Below, in pieces: positions 16,753 to 25,174 of a stretch of DNA of 39,077 nucleotides. Under the pieces are notes generated by a model. It made no database searches. It was not told the DNA's origin and worked only from the letters and a program-made list of their open reading frames with translations. The stretch is taken from assembly GCA_947453155.1 (NCBI GenBank), contig CANGFE010000021.1, positions 1 through 39,077 of the forward strand, in the 5' to 3' direction. Numbering within the stretch: position 1 is the first letter of the stretch; every line of letters starts with the position of its first letter. A program made the translations under genes and the position numbers. This DNA is from Beijerinckiaceae bacterium (GTDB lineage: Bacteria; Pseudomonadota; Alphaproteobacteria; Rhizobiales; Beijerinckiaceae).

Positions 16753-19548
16753 TTATTCGGCCAGCACGCGGGTCGGCGGAAACGCCACTTCGACCAATGT
16801 GCCCTCAAGCTTCTTGCTCTTGATCGAGAAAGAGGCGCGATTGGCTTCGATCAAAGCTTTCGTCAGCGGCAGGCCCAGACCCGTGCCACGCGTCGCGCGC
16901 GCAGTCGCAATCTGACGGAAAGGCTCGAGCGCGGTTTCAATCTCGCTGTCGCTCATGCCAATGCCTGTATCCTTGATACGGATGACAGCATGTCCCGCAT
17001 CAGTGAGCGCGGTGGAGACAATCACCTGCCCGCCCTCTTCATTGAACTTCACAGCATTGGAGAGAAGGTTGAGGACGATCTGACGCAGAGCGCGTTCATC
17101 AGCCACAATATTGGGCAGACGCGGCGCGAGCGATTGGCGCACGATCACGCGTTCGCGTGAGGCTTGCGGCTGGATGAGCGAAACACATTCGGCAACGATG
17201 CGATTGGCATCGACCGCATTGAAATTGAGCTCAAGCTTGCCCGCTTCAATCTTCGACAGATCGAGCAGATCATTCACCAAGCTCATGACATGGGCGCCCG
17301 AGGTGTGAATGTCGGTCACATATTCCTTATAGCGCTCATTGCCGATCGGGCCGAAACGCTCTTCCATAATGACTTCAGCAAAGCCGAGGATGGCGTTTAG
17401 GGGCGTGCGAATTTCATGGCTGACTTTGGCCAGAAAATCCGACTTCAGCGCATTGGCCTGTTCAGCCGTGCGGCGCGCTTCTTTCAATTCCTGTTCGGCT
17501 TTTTTCCAAGCCGTCATATCGCGCATCACGGCGCAGAATTTCTGCGCGCCATTGCCGCCGATACGACCCAGCGTCATGAAGACAGGGATCGAGCCACCCT
17601 GACGCGCGCGACCAAAAAGATCACGGCCATCATTCATGAGAGCGGCAACGCCTGAGCCTTTGAGCCCGTCAAAATAATCCTGTGCAAGGGAAGCACTGTC
17701 TTTGGCGAGCAAAAAGGTGAAGGCTTCACCCATCACTTCGCTTTGCTCATAACCAAACAAAGCCTCGCCCGCGCGATTGAGGGCAACAATCTTGCCATCA
17801 TTGTCGAGCACGGCGACGCCATCGGTTGCTGTGTCGAGAATGGCGTGCAATTCGCGCATGCCGCTTTCGGCGGAGCGCAATTCGCCTTCGAGCTCGCGGA
17901 TGCGTTCGGTCACGCCGCCCGCATCAGCGGTGCGGAAGGTCATCAGCGTCGCGGGCGCATTGTCCCATTCGACTTTGCGAATACGCGCTTCAAGCGCGAC
18001 GGGCGCGCCATCGCGGTTGAAAATATGCAATTCATTGCTGTCTTGCAGCGTGTCGCGCGCGCGGCCGCGGAACATGCGCGCCATGCCGTCTTCGCGGAAG
18101 AATTGCGCGGCATCTTCATAGCCCAGCAGATCCATCAACGTGCGGTTGACATAAAGCGCATGGGCATCGCGCGAAACCAGAAGGCCAATTGGCAGGCGGT
18201 CGAGAACCGATTGCACATCTTCCGGCAGATCGACGGGAGGCGCCGGCGGCACGATGGGCGCGACAGGTTCGGCCGCAGCGCGGCTGGCCACTTCAATCAG
18301 ATCGCGAATGGAAGAGGGTGTTGCCGATGCGCGCGGCTCGTCTTTATCTTCGCGCACATTGGCGCCAAGTGCGCGCGCAATTTCGCGGAATGAATGACGC
18401 TCGGCGGGAGAGAGGTTGACCATCTCGTCATCAGGCGTCTCGGGAGCCTCTTCGACGACAGTTTCCTCATCGCGCCGTGACACCACTTGGAAAGGGCGCA
18501 AAGCCACAACATTGCCGGGCACCGAGGGCATATCCGGCATGGGGATCGGCTCAGGCTCGGCGATGGGCGCGGCTTCAGCGGCGGGGGCAGCTTGCGCCTG
18601 CCGCTCCAGCTCTTGCAAGCGCGTGACATGGATCACACCAAAACCGCGATAGCCTTCAAAGCGGCGTTCGCGATCATGCGCGGGCAAAGCCCCCAAAGTC
18701 ACCGGAAAAGCCGCATCGGCATTTTCGACGGGCCAGAGAACTTCCAATCCGCTCCATGTCTCGCCACGCAGCAGCGCATCACGCAAGGCATATTCGGGAT
18801 CGAGATTCAATTCGTCAGCAACATCGCTGAAAGACTGCCCGACAAGGCGGTTCGTCATGCAGCCGATGAAATCGCACAATTCGCCAGTGATCTTCACAAA
18901 GCGATGCGCGCTGTCGGTCTGCCAAAGGAAGCGCACATTGTCGCTGCCTTTGAGGCGCATAGCGATATCGGCCGCCACTTCATCCACGCTCCGACGTGAC
19001 TGCGCAGTCACGACAGGTTGCGGTGTGGGTGCCGCGGGTTTTGGCGCTTCAACGCGCGGTGCTGCTGGCACAACAGGTGCGGGCGGCACGAATGTCGGTT
19101 GCGCAACCTGCATGTTTTCTGGCGCCATCATCATGGCGGAGAGATCAGGCTGTGTCTGTTTGGGGGCGGGCGCGGCAGGCACGCCCAAGATGAAGAGCGA
19201 ATGGGGGCCAATGGTGCGGCGGCAAAAAACAGTGATCATTTGCGCGCGCAGGCCCGAATAGAAGCGCAGCTTTTCCAAACGCGCACCCGCACCCGGCACC
19301 AGACTGCGCGACAATTCCGCCACGCGGCGTGCACCCGGATCGGGCGCGTCAAAAAGGCGACGGGTGATAGCCTCTTCATTGGCGCCGAACAGCGCCTTGG
19401 CGCCCTCATTGGCAAAGAGAACGCGCACGGGGGTTCCGGCGGCCACAAGCAAGGCTCCGCCGGCCTCAATCAAAGAGGCAAAGGGCGGCTCCGACAGAGC
19501 CGCTTCGGCGGCTCGGGTCAGGGCGGGATCGCGCGGGAAGGTCGTCAT
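16753..19548 (-). CDS. PAS-domain sensor histidine kinase of the PdhS/DivJ/PleC type
   Basis: A 931-residue kinase with no clear membrane segment, so probably cytosolic or peripheral. The N-terminal ~160 residues are PAS-like; a Pro/Ala-rich linker and another PAS-like segment (about 190-310) follow. Two recognisable PAS domains span about 444-540 and 565-685. The kinase core has the H-box HEIRTPLNAILGFAEV with phospho-acceptor His711, the N-box ending LLSNAVKF (about 830), DTGIG (about 860) and GTGLGLPL (about 890). The H-box helix continues MEERFGPIGNERYKEYV, characteristic of the kinases acting on DivK/PleD in the alphaproteobacterial cell cycle. A perfect CtrA box lies about 90 bases upstream. 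Which paralogue it is (PdhS, DivJ, PleC) cannot be settled from this window. Confidence 0.9.
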   Translation of the reverse strand: MTTFPRDPALTRAAEAALSEPPFASLIEAGGALLVAAGTPVRVLFANEGAKALFGANEEAITRRLFDAPDPGARRVAELSRSLVPGAGARLEKLRFYSGLRAQMITVFCRRTIGPHSLFILGVPAAPAPKQTQPDLSAMMMAPENMQVAQPTFVPPAPVVPAAPRVEAPKPAAPTPQPVVTAQSRRSVDEVAADIAMRLKGSDNVRFLWQTDSAHRFVKITGELCDFIGCMTNRLVGQSFSDVADELNLDPEYALRDALLRGETWSGLEVLWPVENADAAFPVTLGALPAHDRERRFEGYRGFGVIHVTRLQELERQAQAAPAAEAAPIAEPEPIPMPDMPSVPGNVVALRPFQVVSRRDEETVVEEAPETPDDEMVNLSPAERHSFREIARALGANVREDKDEPRASATPSSIRDLIEVASRAAAEPVAPIVPPAPPVDLPEDVQSVLDRLPIGLLVSRDAHALYVNRTLMDLLGYEDAAQFFREDGMARMFRGRARDTLQDSNELHIFNRDGAPVALEARIRKVEWDNAPATLMTFRTADAGGVTERIRELEGELRSAESGMRELHAILDTATDGVAVLDNDGKIVALNRAGEALFGYEQSEVMGEAFTFLLAKDSASLAQDYFDGLKGSGVAALMNDGRDLFGRARQGGSIPVFMTLGRIGGNGAQKFCAVMRDMTAWKKAEQELKEARRTAEQANALKSDFLAKVSHEIRTPLNAILGFAEVIMEERFGPIGNERYKEYVTDIHTSGAHVMSLVNDLLDLSKIEAGKLELNFNAVDANRIVAECVSLIQPQASRERVIVRQSLAPRLPNIVADERALRQIVLNLLSNAVKFNEEGGQVIVSTALTDAGHAVIRIKDTGIGMSDSEIETALEPFRQIATARATRGTGLGLPLTKALIEANRASFSIKSKKLEGTLVEVAFPPTRVLAE

Positions 19549-19638
19549 GGCCCTCTGGCTACCTCTGGTCCCTCATGGACGCTGTACGAATGGACGCAAA
19601 ACTTGCAGGTCCAAGCCCCCGCAGGGGGGCTTCAGCCC

Positions 19639-19653
19639 TTAATCAATTCTTAA
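19639..19653. promoter_or_regulatory. CtrA binding box (TTAA-N7-TTAA)
   Basis: TTAA, the seven bases TCAATTC, and TTAA again form an exact match to the CtrA consensus half-sites. The box is about 90 bases upstream of the PdhS-like kinase start and about 215 bases upstream of the first phasin, so the kinase is the more likely target. Confidence 0.6.
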
Positions 19654-19741
19654 TCCGCGCCGGGCTTGGGGTCTATGGCGAACCACCGAGGGCGCCAAAC
19701 TCTTTGGAGCTATGATTAAGATCCACAGGTATCAGGGTTTT

Positions 19742-19770
19742 TGTGCACCGCACAATTTTGTTGCGTTGCA
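19742..19770. promoter_or_regulatory. Candidate PhaR/AniA operator: two TGC-N3-GCA palindromes
   Basis: TGTGC-ACC-GCACA (19742-19754) is a perfect five-base inverted repeat, and TGC-GTT-GCA (19762-19770) repeats the core 18 bases further on, over the -35 of the phasin promoter. PhaR regulators of PHB granule genes are known to bind CTGC-N3/4-GCAG-type palindromes, so a repressor site at a phasin promoter is plausible. Confidence 0.45.
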
Positions 19771-19789
19771 CCATTTTCTCGGTTAATAT
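19761..19789 (+). promoter_or_regulatory. Sigma-70-like promoter for the phasin genes
   Basis: TTGCGT (19761-19766), 17 bases, TAATAT (19784-19789). The predicted start near 19796 would leave a leader of about 70 bases before the first phasin. The -35 overlaps the second TGC-N3-GCA palindrome. Confidence 0.5.
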
Positions 19790-19868
19790 CCAAGCAAGTT
19801 GAGTGATTGATGCTTCGCCCCGGCCCGCACACACATTTTGTCAGGGGCAGCCATATTGGAGCAAAACC

Positions 19869-20222
19869 ATGACAAATACATATGAAGTTCCAGCCGAAAT
19901 GCGTGAATTCGCCGAGCGCAGCGTCGCTCAGGCCCGCAAGGCCTTTGAAGGCTTCATGGGCGCCGTCCACAAGACGTCCGACCAGATCGGCACCAATCCC
20001 GCCATTGAAGGCGCCAAGGATGTGTCGTCCAAGGCCGTGACCTTTGCTGAAGCCAATGTGCTCTCGGCTTTCGAACTGGCTGAAAAGCTCGTTCACGCCA
20101 AGGACCCGCAGGATGTTTTCGCCATCCAGTCGGAATATCTCAAGGCGCAGGCCAGCGCATTGGAAAGCCAGTTCAAGGAACTCGGCGAAGCCGTGCAAAA
20201 GGCCTCTGGCGTCAAGAAGTGA
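19869..20222 (+). CDS. Phasin family protein (PHB granule-associated), first copy
   Basis: A 117-residue amphipathic, mostly helical protein with the phasin pattern: VPAEMREFAERSVAQARKAF at the start, then ISxx-type helices (AVTFAEANVLSAFELAEKLV) and the closing AIQSEYLKAQASALESQFKE, which matches the Phasin_2 family. Such proteins coat polyhydroxyalkanoate granules and control their size. The ATG at 19869 has GGAG 8 bases upstream; the longer frame from 19803 is rejected. It is followed 24 bases later by a second phasin on the same strand, with one terminator after both, so they likely form an operon. No PHB synthase or depolymerase lies in the window. Confidence 0.9.
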   Translation: MTNTYEVPAEMREFAERSVAQARKAFEGFMGAVHKTSDQIGTNPAIEGAKDVSSKAVTFAEANVLSAFELAEKLVHAKDPQDVFAIQSEYLKAQASALESQFKELGEAVQKASGVKK

Positions 20223-20246
20223 GTGCAACCGGAAAGGAGCCTTTCC

Positions 20247-20765
20247 ATGCCCACATCTCGGCCCACATCTCGTAAAAACCCCAAAGGCGCAGCGCGCGCT
20301 GCAACACCGGCCACCATGGACGTGACACCGGTTCTGCCCGCGCCTGCCGCCGAAGTTGAAAGCCCGGCGGTGCCGGAAACGCTGCCACACCCCGTGAAAG
20401 AGACCCTTGAGGCCTCAATCAATAAAGTGGCTGATTTTCAGCAACAAATGCGCCAGGTGACGGAAGAAGCCACCGCATCACTGGGTGCAAGTCTAAAGGC
20501 TGTCTCGCAAGGCGTGACCGATCTGAACGTGAAGACGATCGAGGCTTTGCAAGCCAGCGCGGATGCGCAATTTGCTTTCGTGAAGGCCCTGCTCTCGACC
20601 AAGAGCATGTCAGACGCCATCACTTTGCAAAACGAGCATTTGCGCCAGCAATTTGAGACGCTGAATGCAGCGGCCCATGATGTGTCGCACCTGATCCAAA
20701 AGGTCTCGACGCAATCGATCGAGCCGATCAAATCACTGGCAAAAAGCCTGAAAGCCGCAGCTTAA
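20247..20765 (+). CDS. Phasin family protein, second copy with Pro/Ala-rich N-terminal extension
   Basis: A 172-residue protein. The first ~60 residues are a basic then Pro/Ala/Val-rich low-complexity extension (MPTSRPTSRKNPKGAARAA onward). The remaining ~110 residues form the phasin helical region: NKVADFQQQMRQVTEEATAS, IEALQASADAQFAFVKALLS, ITLQNEHLRQQFETLNAAAH and a closing helix PIKSLAKSLKAAA. The ATG at 20247 has AGGAG 7 bases upstream. It probably acts with the first phasin on PHB granules; the basic tail could contact DNA, as in PhaM/PhaF-type phasins, but that is inference. Confidence 0.85.
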   Translation: MPTSRPTSRKNPKGAARAATPATMDVTPVLPAPAAEVESPAVPETLPHPVKETLEASINKVADFQQQMRQVTEEATASLGASLKAVSQGVTDLNVKTIEALQASADAQFAFVKALLSTKSMSDAITLQNEHLRQQFETLNAAAHDVSHLIQKVSTQSIEPIKSLAKSLKAAA

Positions 20766-20791
20766 GCGGCCCTTCCGGCCAAGCCAGCAAG

Positions 20792-20819
20792 AACGGGGCC
20801 CCCAAGCCCCGTTTTTTGT
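20792..20819 (+). terminator. Rho-independent terminator of the phasin operon
   Basis: ACGGGGC pairs with GCCCCGT around a CCCCAA-type loop and is followed directly by TTTTTTG. It lies 27 bases after the second phasin stop. Confidence 0.9.
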
Positions 20820-20892
20820 TTCCCCAGAGGGCCTAAGCCTGTTGCAATGGCAGGCCTTTGCTTTTAGGTTCCGCCCCGCACCGACGTGCCGT

Positions 20893-20969
20893 GCCGCCAT
20901 AGCTCAGTTGGTTAGAGCGCTAGATTGTGGATCTAGAGGTCCCCCGTTCGAGCCGGGGTGGTGGTACCA
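20893..20969 (+). tRNA. tRNA-His (anticodon GTG)
   Basis: A 77-base cloverleaf: acceptor GCCGCCA/TGGTGGT, D-arm AGCTCAGTTGGTTAGAGC, anticodon stem CTAGA/TCTAG with loop TTGTGGA (anticodon GTG), T-arm CCCCG/CGGGG with TTCGAGC, discriminator A73 and encoded CCA. The base at -1 is T, not the usual G, and position 73 is A, not C; this is the derived tRNA-His form reported for many alphaproteobacteria. Confidence 0.95.
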
Positions 20970-21063
20970 TTTTCCCCTAAACAGCCGATATCCTGAGATG
21001 TCTCCCCGTCAGCAGGGGCTGCGGAATCGCGCTCCCCTTAAGTGGGAGGGATGACAAAACAGC

Positions 21064-22146
21064 TCAAGCCCGATCCGCAAACATGCCCACCAGCGCCGCC
21101 TCATTGGCACCCACAATCCCGCGCTCGGTGATGAGCCCGCTGACCAAGCGTGCAGGTGTGACATCAAAACCGGGATTGCGCGCGCCAGATGCTTTCGGCG
21201 TCACGCGGATGGTGGCCAGAGCGCCCTCTTCCGTCTCCCCTGTCAGATGCGTCACTTCGCGAGCATGGCGCTCTTCAATCGGGATTTCGCGCAAGCCATC
21301 GCGCAAAGCAAAATCGATAGAAGATGATGGGGCCGCCACATAAAAGGGCACGCCATTGTCATGGGCGGCGAGCGCTTTCAGATAAGTGCCGATCTTGTTG
21401 CAGACATCGCCCTGGCGCGTCGTGCGATCCGTGCCGACAATCACAAGATCCACCTCGCCATGCTGCATGAAATGCCCGCCCGCATTATCAACAATGACAC
21501 GATGCGGAACGCCGTGCTGGCTGAGTTCAAAGGCAGTCAAAGCTGCGCCCTGATTGCGCGGGCGCGTTTCATCGACAAACACGTGCAGATCAATGCCCTT
21601 GTCATGCGCCTTGTAAATCGGCGCCGTCGCCGTGCCCCAATCGACCGTCGCCAGCCAACCGGCATTGCAATGGGTGAGAAGATTCACGCGACCCTTTTTG
21701 TGCGCGATCTCTTCGATCAAAGCCAGACCATGATCGCCAATGGCCGAACAGACGGCCACATCTTCTTCCGCCATCTCGCCTGCCAATGACCAAGCGGCAT
21801 CGGCCCGCCCACTTGCCTCGAGTGGCAGAAGCGCGTCGCGCATGCGCAGCAAAGCCCAACGCAGATTGACTGCCGTCGGGCGCGTGTCGGCGAGCATTTC
21901 AATGGCTGCATCCATAGCGGCATCATCGGCACGCTCGCGCAGAGCGAGTGCCAATCCATAGGCCGCCGTCACGCCGATCAAAGGCGCGCCGCGCACCTGC
22001 ATATCGGCGATGGCGCGCGCCGCCTCTTGGGCGCTGGTGAGGGACAAGCGTTGGACGCGATGGGGCAGCAAGGTCTGGTCGAGAATCCCGACTTTTCCGT
22101 CTGCTTCCGACCAAATGGTCCGGCAGGGCACGCCATCAATCCGCAT
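21064..22146 (-). CDS. mtnA: S-methyl-5-thioribose-1-phosphate isomerase
   Basis: Methionine-salvage enzyme converting methylthioribose-1-phosphate to methylthioribulose-1-phosphate in the cytosol. The 360-residue product carries the family landmarks [18 protein letters not shown] (near the N-terminus), [16 protein letters not shown] with the active-site cysteine, [20 protein letters not shown], and [20 protein letters not shown] with the catalytic aspartate. It ends [20 protein letters not shown]. The ATG at 22146 has AAGGAG just upstream and matches the family start [12 protein letters not shown]. No other mtn gene lies next to it. It is divergent from the iorA-like gene. Homology to eIF2B-like proteins is the only alternative, and the motifs favour MtnA. 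Confidence 0.95.
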   Translation of the reverse strand: MRIDGVPCRTIWSEADGKVGILDQTLLPHRVQRLSLTSAQEAARAIADMQVRGAPLIGVTAAYGLALALRERADDAAMDAAIEMLADTRPTAVNLRWALLRMRDALLPLEASGRADAAWSLAGEMAEEDVAVCSAIGDHGLALIEEIAHKKGRVNLLTHCNAGWLATVDWGTATAPIYKAHDKGIDLHVFVDETRPRNQGAALTAFELSQHGVPHRVIVDNAGGHFMQHGEVDLVIVGTDRTTRQGDVCNKIGTYLKALAAHDNGVPFYVAAPSSSIDFALRDGLREIPIEERHAREVTHLTGETEEGALATIRVTPKASGARNPGFDVTPARLVSGLITERGIVGANEAALVGMFADRA

Positions 22147-22315
22147 CGGGGCTCCTTGAAACTTGCTCAGGCTCTTTTGGCATCCACAGAGGCGAGTTCC
22201 AAGGGGCTTTTGCTTTGACAAAAGGCGCACGCCTCCCCAAGCTCAGACTCGAAGAAAGCCGCCCCTCATCAAAAAGCAAGACGGCTTTCAGGGATGGAAT
22301 CACCAGAGGTCAAAT

Positions 22316-22771
22316 ATGCCGAAATTGAAGGTCAACGGTCGCGCCCAAGAGGTCGCGGTGCCCGACGACACCCCCCTGCTCTACGTGCTGCGCAATGATT
22401 TGAAGCTGAACGGCCCGAAATATGGCTGCGGCCTCTCGCAATGCGGTGCCTGCACCGTGCTCGTTGATGGGCAGGCCGTGCGCTCTTGCGTCACGCCAGT
22501 CGGCTCTGTGACGGGCCAGGACATTACCACGCTCGAGGGTCTGGGCACTTTGGAAAAACCCTCCAAACTGCAACAGGCGTTTATTGATGAGCAGGCCGCG
22601 CAATGCGGCTATTGCATGAATGGCATGATCATGAGCGCGCAGGCGCTTCTCAACAAAAGCCCGAAGCCGAGCGAAGCGCAGGTGCGCTCCGCCCTTGATG
22701 GCAATCTGTGCCGCTGCGGCGTGCATAACCGTGTCGTCCGCGCTGTCATGCGCGCATCGCGGGGAGCTTGA
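22316..22771 (+). CDS. 2Fe-2S subunit of a molybdenum hydroxylase (isoquinoline 1-oxidoreductase alpha, IorA-like)
   Basis: Small electron-transfer subunit, 151 residues, with two 2Fe-2S clusters as in xanthine oxidase-type enzymes. The plant-ferredoxin cluster uses C38, C43, C46 and C58 (CGLSQCGACTVLV); the second cluster uses C97, C100, C132 and C134 (CGYCMNG and CRCG). The start at 22316 has AGAGG six bases upstream. The large subunit begins three bases after its stop, so they form one unit. In this subfamily electrons go to a cytochrome c, not to FAD. The substrate is unknown: N-heteroaromatic compounds or aldehydes are both seen in the family. Confidence 0.92.
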   Translation: MPKLKVNGRAQEVAVPDDTPLLYVLRNDLKLNGPKYGCGLSQCGACTVLVDGQAVRSCVTPVGSVTGQDITTLEGLGTLEKPSKLQQAFIDEQAAQCGYCMNGMIMSAQALLNKSPKPSEAQVRSALDGNLCRCGVHNRVVRAVMRASRGA

Positions 22772-22774
22772 TCC

Positions 22775-24994
22775 ATGAATGTGATGAACCCCACACGTCG
22801 CGCCCTTTTGCAGGGCGGATCGCTCACTCTCGCCTTCTCGCTCGTCCCGCCCGCTCTCGCGCAAAAAGCCGCGAAGCAGGAAGGCGCTCCCTTGCCGGGA
22901 GATTTGAAACTCCACCCCAAAATCTCCTCCTGGCTGCGCATTGAAGAAGGCGGCAAAGTCCGCTTGCTCTTCGGCAAGGTGGAAATTGGCCAAGGCATTT
23001 TGACCGCTGCCGCGCAATTGGCGGCGGACGAACTCGACATTGACATGAAGCGTCTTGTTATCGTGTCGGGCGATACGCGCGTTGTGCCGGACGAAGGTGT
23101 CACTGCCGGTTCGCAGTCGATGCAATATGGCGGTGTGGCTGTGCGCATTGCAGCCGCCGAATTGCGCGCCTATCTGATCGCACGCGCATCTGAAAAACTC
23201 AGCGTTGATGCAGCCAAACTGAAAGTCGTCGACGGCACGATTTCGGGTGGCGGCAAAAGCATCACCTATTGGGATCTCGTCGAGGGCCAGAAGATCGACA
23301 TTGAAGCCACCGGCACGGTGAAAGTGAAAGAGGCCAAAGACCGCCGCTACATCGGCAAGAAGGTCGGCCGTCTCGACATTCCGCCAAAAGCCACAGGCGC
23401 GTTGATCTTCATTCAGGATCTGCGCCCCGATGGCATGTTGCATGGCCGCGTGGTGCGCCCGCCTGCCTATGGCGCCAAACTCGTCTCGGTGGATCGCGAT
23501 GTTGCGACTATGCCCGGCGTCAAGCGCGTGGTGCGTGATGGCTCCTTCTTGGGCGTTATTGCCGAGCGCGAAGAACAGGCGATTGCTGCGACCGATGCGC
23601 TGCGTCGTGCAACCACCTGGGATTTGCCGAAAGATGTGCCGACCAGCGACACAATCTATGATTGGCTGAAGGCGCAACCCGCCAAGCTCATCACCATCAA
23701 GGATGTCGCAAGCCCTCTCGCCGACAAGGCGAAGAAAGTGGTCGAAGCGGAATATCGCCGCCCCTACCACATGCATGCGACCATCGGCCCCTCGACTGCC
23801 ATTGCGACTTTTGCGGGCGACGGTTCCGTGCTGATCCAGACGCATACGCAATCGCCGTTTGAAACCGCGGCAGCCATTGCGCAAATGCTCAATGTGTCGA
23901 AAGACAAAGTGCAGTGCGAGCATTGGCAGGGATCAGGCTGCTATGGCCACAATGCCATGGATGATGCCGCAGCCGACGCCGCCCTTCTCGCGCGTTACGT
24001 GACGGGTCGCCCCGTGCGCGTGCAATGGTCGCGCAATGACGAGCACAAATGGGAGCCCTATGGCTCGGCCATGGTCGTGCGCGTCAAAGCCTCGGTTGAT
24101 GAAAAGGGTGACATTGTCGATTGGGATCACACGATCTGGTCGACCTCGCATGGCACACGCCCCGGCGGTAAGGCTGGCAATCTCTTGCCCGCTCAAACGC
24201 TGGAAAAGGCGCATCCTTTGCCAACCCCCGTCAATGGCGGCGCGCCCAATTATGCGGCCGACCGCAATGGCATTCCGCTGTACGAATTTCCCGGAACGCA
24301 TGTGCGCACGCATTTCGTGGAAAAGCTGGCGGCGCGTGCGTCCTCCACACGCGGGCTTGGCGCTTATGGCAATGTCTTTGCCATTGAGAGCTTCATCGAT
24401 GATCTGGCGCGTGCGGCCAAAGCCGATCCGGTCGAATATCGTCTGCGCTATCTGAAAGACCCGCGTGCACGCGAAGTTTTGCAGAAGACAGCTGAAATGT
24501 TCGGCTGGACGAAGTGGAAGGCAGCCCCCGGCAAGGGGCGCGGCATTGCTTTTGCGCGCTACAAGAATCTCTCGACCTACACAGCCGTTGCGATGGAAGT
24601 GGAAGTCGAGAAGGCGAGCGGCGCCATCCGTGTGAAGCGCGTGTCGTCGGCCAATGATGCGGGCGAAATCGTCTCTTATGACGGCATCGTCAATCAGGTC
24701 GAAGGCGGCATTATTCAATCGCTGTCATGGACGCTGAAGGAAGGCGTGCGCTTTGATGAAAAGGGCGTGCGCAGCGAAGATTGGACCTCTTATCCGATCC
24801 TCACTTTCTCCGAAATCCCGCCGATTGATGTGAAGGTCATTGACCGTCCGGGGCAGCCTTTCCTGGGTGCAGGCGAAGCCTCGCAAGGCCCGACGGGTGC
24901 AGCTCTCGCCAATGCGGTGATGGATGCCACCGGCGTGCGCTTCCGCGACGTGCCGTTCTTGCCGTCGCGGATCAAAGCGGGGCTGATGGCTTAA
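22775..24994 (+). CDS. Molybdopterin-binding large subunit (isoquinoline 1-oxidoreductase beta, IorB-like)
   Basis: Catalytic subunit of 739 residues that hydroxylates an aromatic heterocycle or aldehyde at a molybdenum-cytosine dinucleotide centre. The N-terminus has a twin-arginine signal (TRRALLQGGSLTLAFSLV followed by PPALAQ), so the folded complex should be exported to the periplasm, as for IorB-type enzymes. Recognisable segments are LLFGKVEIGQGILTAAAQLA, VTAGSQSMQYGG, WQGSGCYGHNAMDDAAADAA, SSTRGLGAYGNVFAIESFID, and the catalytic-glutamate region FLGAGEASQGPTGAALANA. Single, not fused, large subunit; length is normal. It lies between mtnA and a 3-hydroxybenzoate/gentisate cluster, but a link in substrate is only inferred. 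A palindromic repeat begins 7 bases after its stop. Confidence 0.92.
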   Translation: MNVMNPTRRALLQGGSLTLAFSLVPPALAQKAAKQEGAPLPGDLKLHPKISSWLRIEEGGKVRLLFGKVEIGQGILTAAAQLAADELDIDMKRLVIVSGDTRVVPDEGVTAGSQSMQYGGVAVRIAAAELRAYLIARASEKLSVDAAKLKVVDGTISGGGKSITYWDLVEGQKIDIEATGTVKVKEAKDRRYIGKKVGRLDIPPKATGALIFIQDLRPDGMLHGRVVRPPAYGAKLVSVDRDVATMPGVKRVVRDGSFLGVIAEREEQAIAATDALRRATTWDLPKDVPTSDTIYDWLKAQPAKLITIKDVASPLADKAKKVVEAEYRRPYHMHATIGPSTAIATFAGDGSVLIQTHTQSPFETAAAIAQMLNVSKDKVQCEHWQGSGCYGHNAMDDAAADAALLARYVTGRPVRVQWSRNDEHKWEPYGSAMVVRVKASVDEKGDIVDWDHTIWSTSHGTRPGGKAGNLLPAQTLEKAHPLPTPVNGGAPNYAADRNGIPLYEFPGTHVRTHFVEKLAARASSTRGLGAYGNVFAIESFIDDLARAAKADPVEYRLRYLKDPRAREVLQKTAEMFGWTKWKAAPGKGRGIAFARYKNLSTYTAVAMEVEVEKASGAIRVKRVSSANDAGEIVSYDGIVNQVEGGIIQSLSWTLKEGVRFDEKGVRSEDWTSYPILTFSEIPPIDVKVIDRPGQPFLGAGEASQGPTGAALANAVMDATGVRFRDVPFLPSRIKAGLMA

Positions 24995-25000
24995 AGGGCT

Positions 25001-25080
25001 CGTCATTGCGAGCGGAGCGAAGCAAACCAGGGGCCTCACGTGTGGCTTCTGGTTTGCTTCGCCTTCGGCTCGCAATGACG
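25001..25080. repeat. Dispersed palindromic repeat, copy B
   Basis: Ends CGTCATTGCGAG and CTCGCAATGACG; inner arms GAAGCAAACCAG and CTGGTTTGCTTC pair. Both arms are of the same type, each with a short side hairpin (GC-GGA-GC on the left, GCC-TTC-GGC on the right). It directly follows the iorB-like gene. Confidence 0.88.
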
Positions 25081-25104
25081 GTGCAGAGGTTGCAATCTTA
25101 GCCT

Positions 25105-25149
25105 CGTCATTGCGAGGAGGGCGTTAGCCCGACGTGGCAATCCAGTGCG
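25105..25149. repeat. Dispersed palindromic repeat, copy C (single arm)
   Basis: CGTCATTGCGAGGAGGGC, a GTTA turn, then GCCCGACGTGGCAATCCAG. It is one arm only; its reverse complement matches the right arm of copy D. It lies 25 bases after copy B and 25 bases before the monooxygenase stop. Confidence 0.8.
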
Positions 25150-25174
25150 CCCGCCTTGCAGAATATGCGCGCGC

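Larger units (their letters stand above)
19549..19868. other. 320-base divergent regulatory region between histidine kinase and phasin genes
   Basis: No gene is supported here. The stretch holds a GC-rich hairpin at 19613-19632 (AGCCCCC against GGGGGCT), a CtrA box at 19639-19653, two TGC-N3-GCA palindromes at 19742-19754 and 19762-19770, and a sigma-70-like promoter at 19761-19789. The phasin-proximal half is AT-richer than the genes around it. Confidence 0.6.

Noticed and set aside
19613-19632. Hairpin AGCCCCC/GGGGGCT as a terminator
   Set aside because: It lies between two divergent genes, has no T-run on either side, and no transcript would need to end there; kept only as a structural note.
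20970-21063. Terminator or repeat after tRNA-His
   Set aside because: Short GC-rich stems (CTCCC/GGGAG) are present but without a T-run on either strand, and they do not match the other repeats.
22147-22315. SAM-type riboswitch before mtnA
   Set aside because: Only about 170 bases are shared by two divergent genes and I see no SAM-riboswitch core, nor a terminator/antiterminator pair.
22310-23923. Minus-strand open frame of 537 codons
   Set aside because: Antisense to the iorAB-like genes, whose motifs and ribosome sites are unambiguous.
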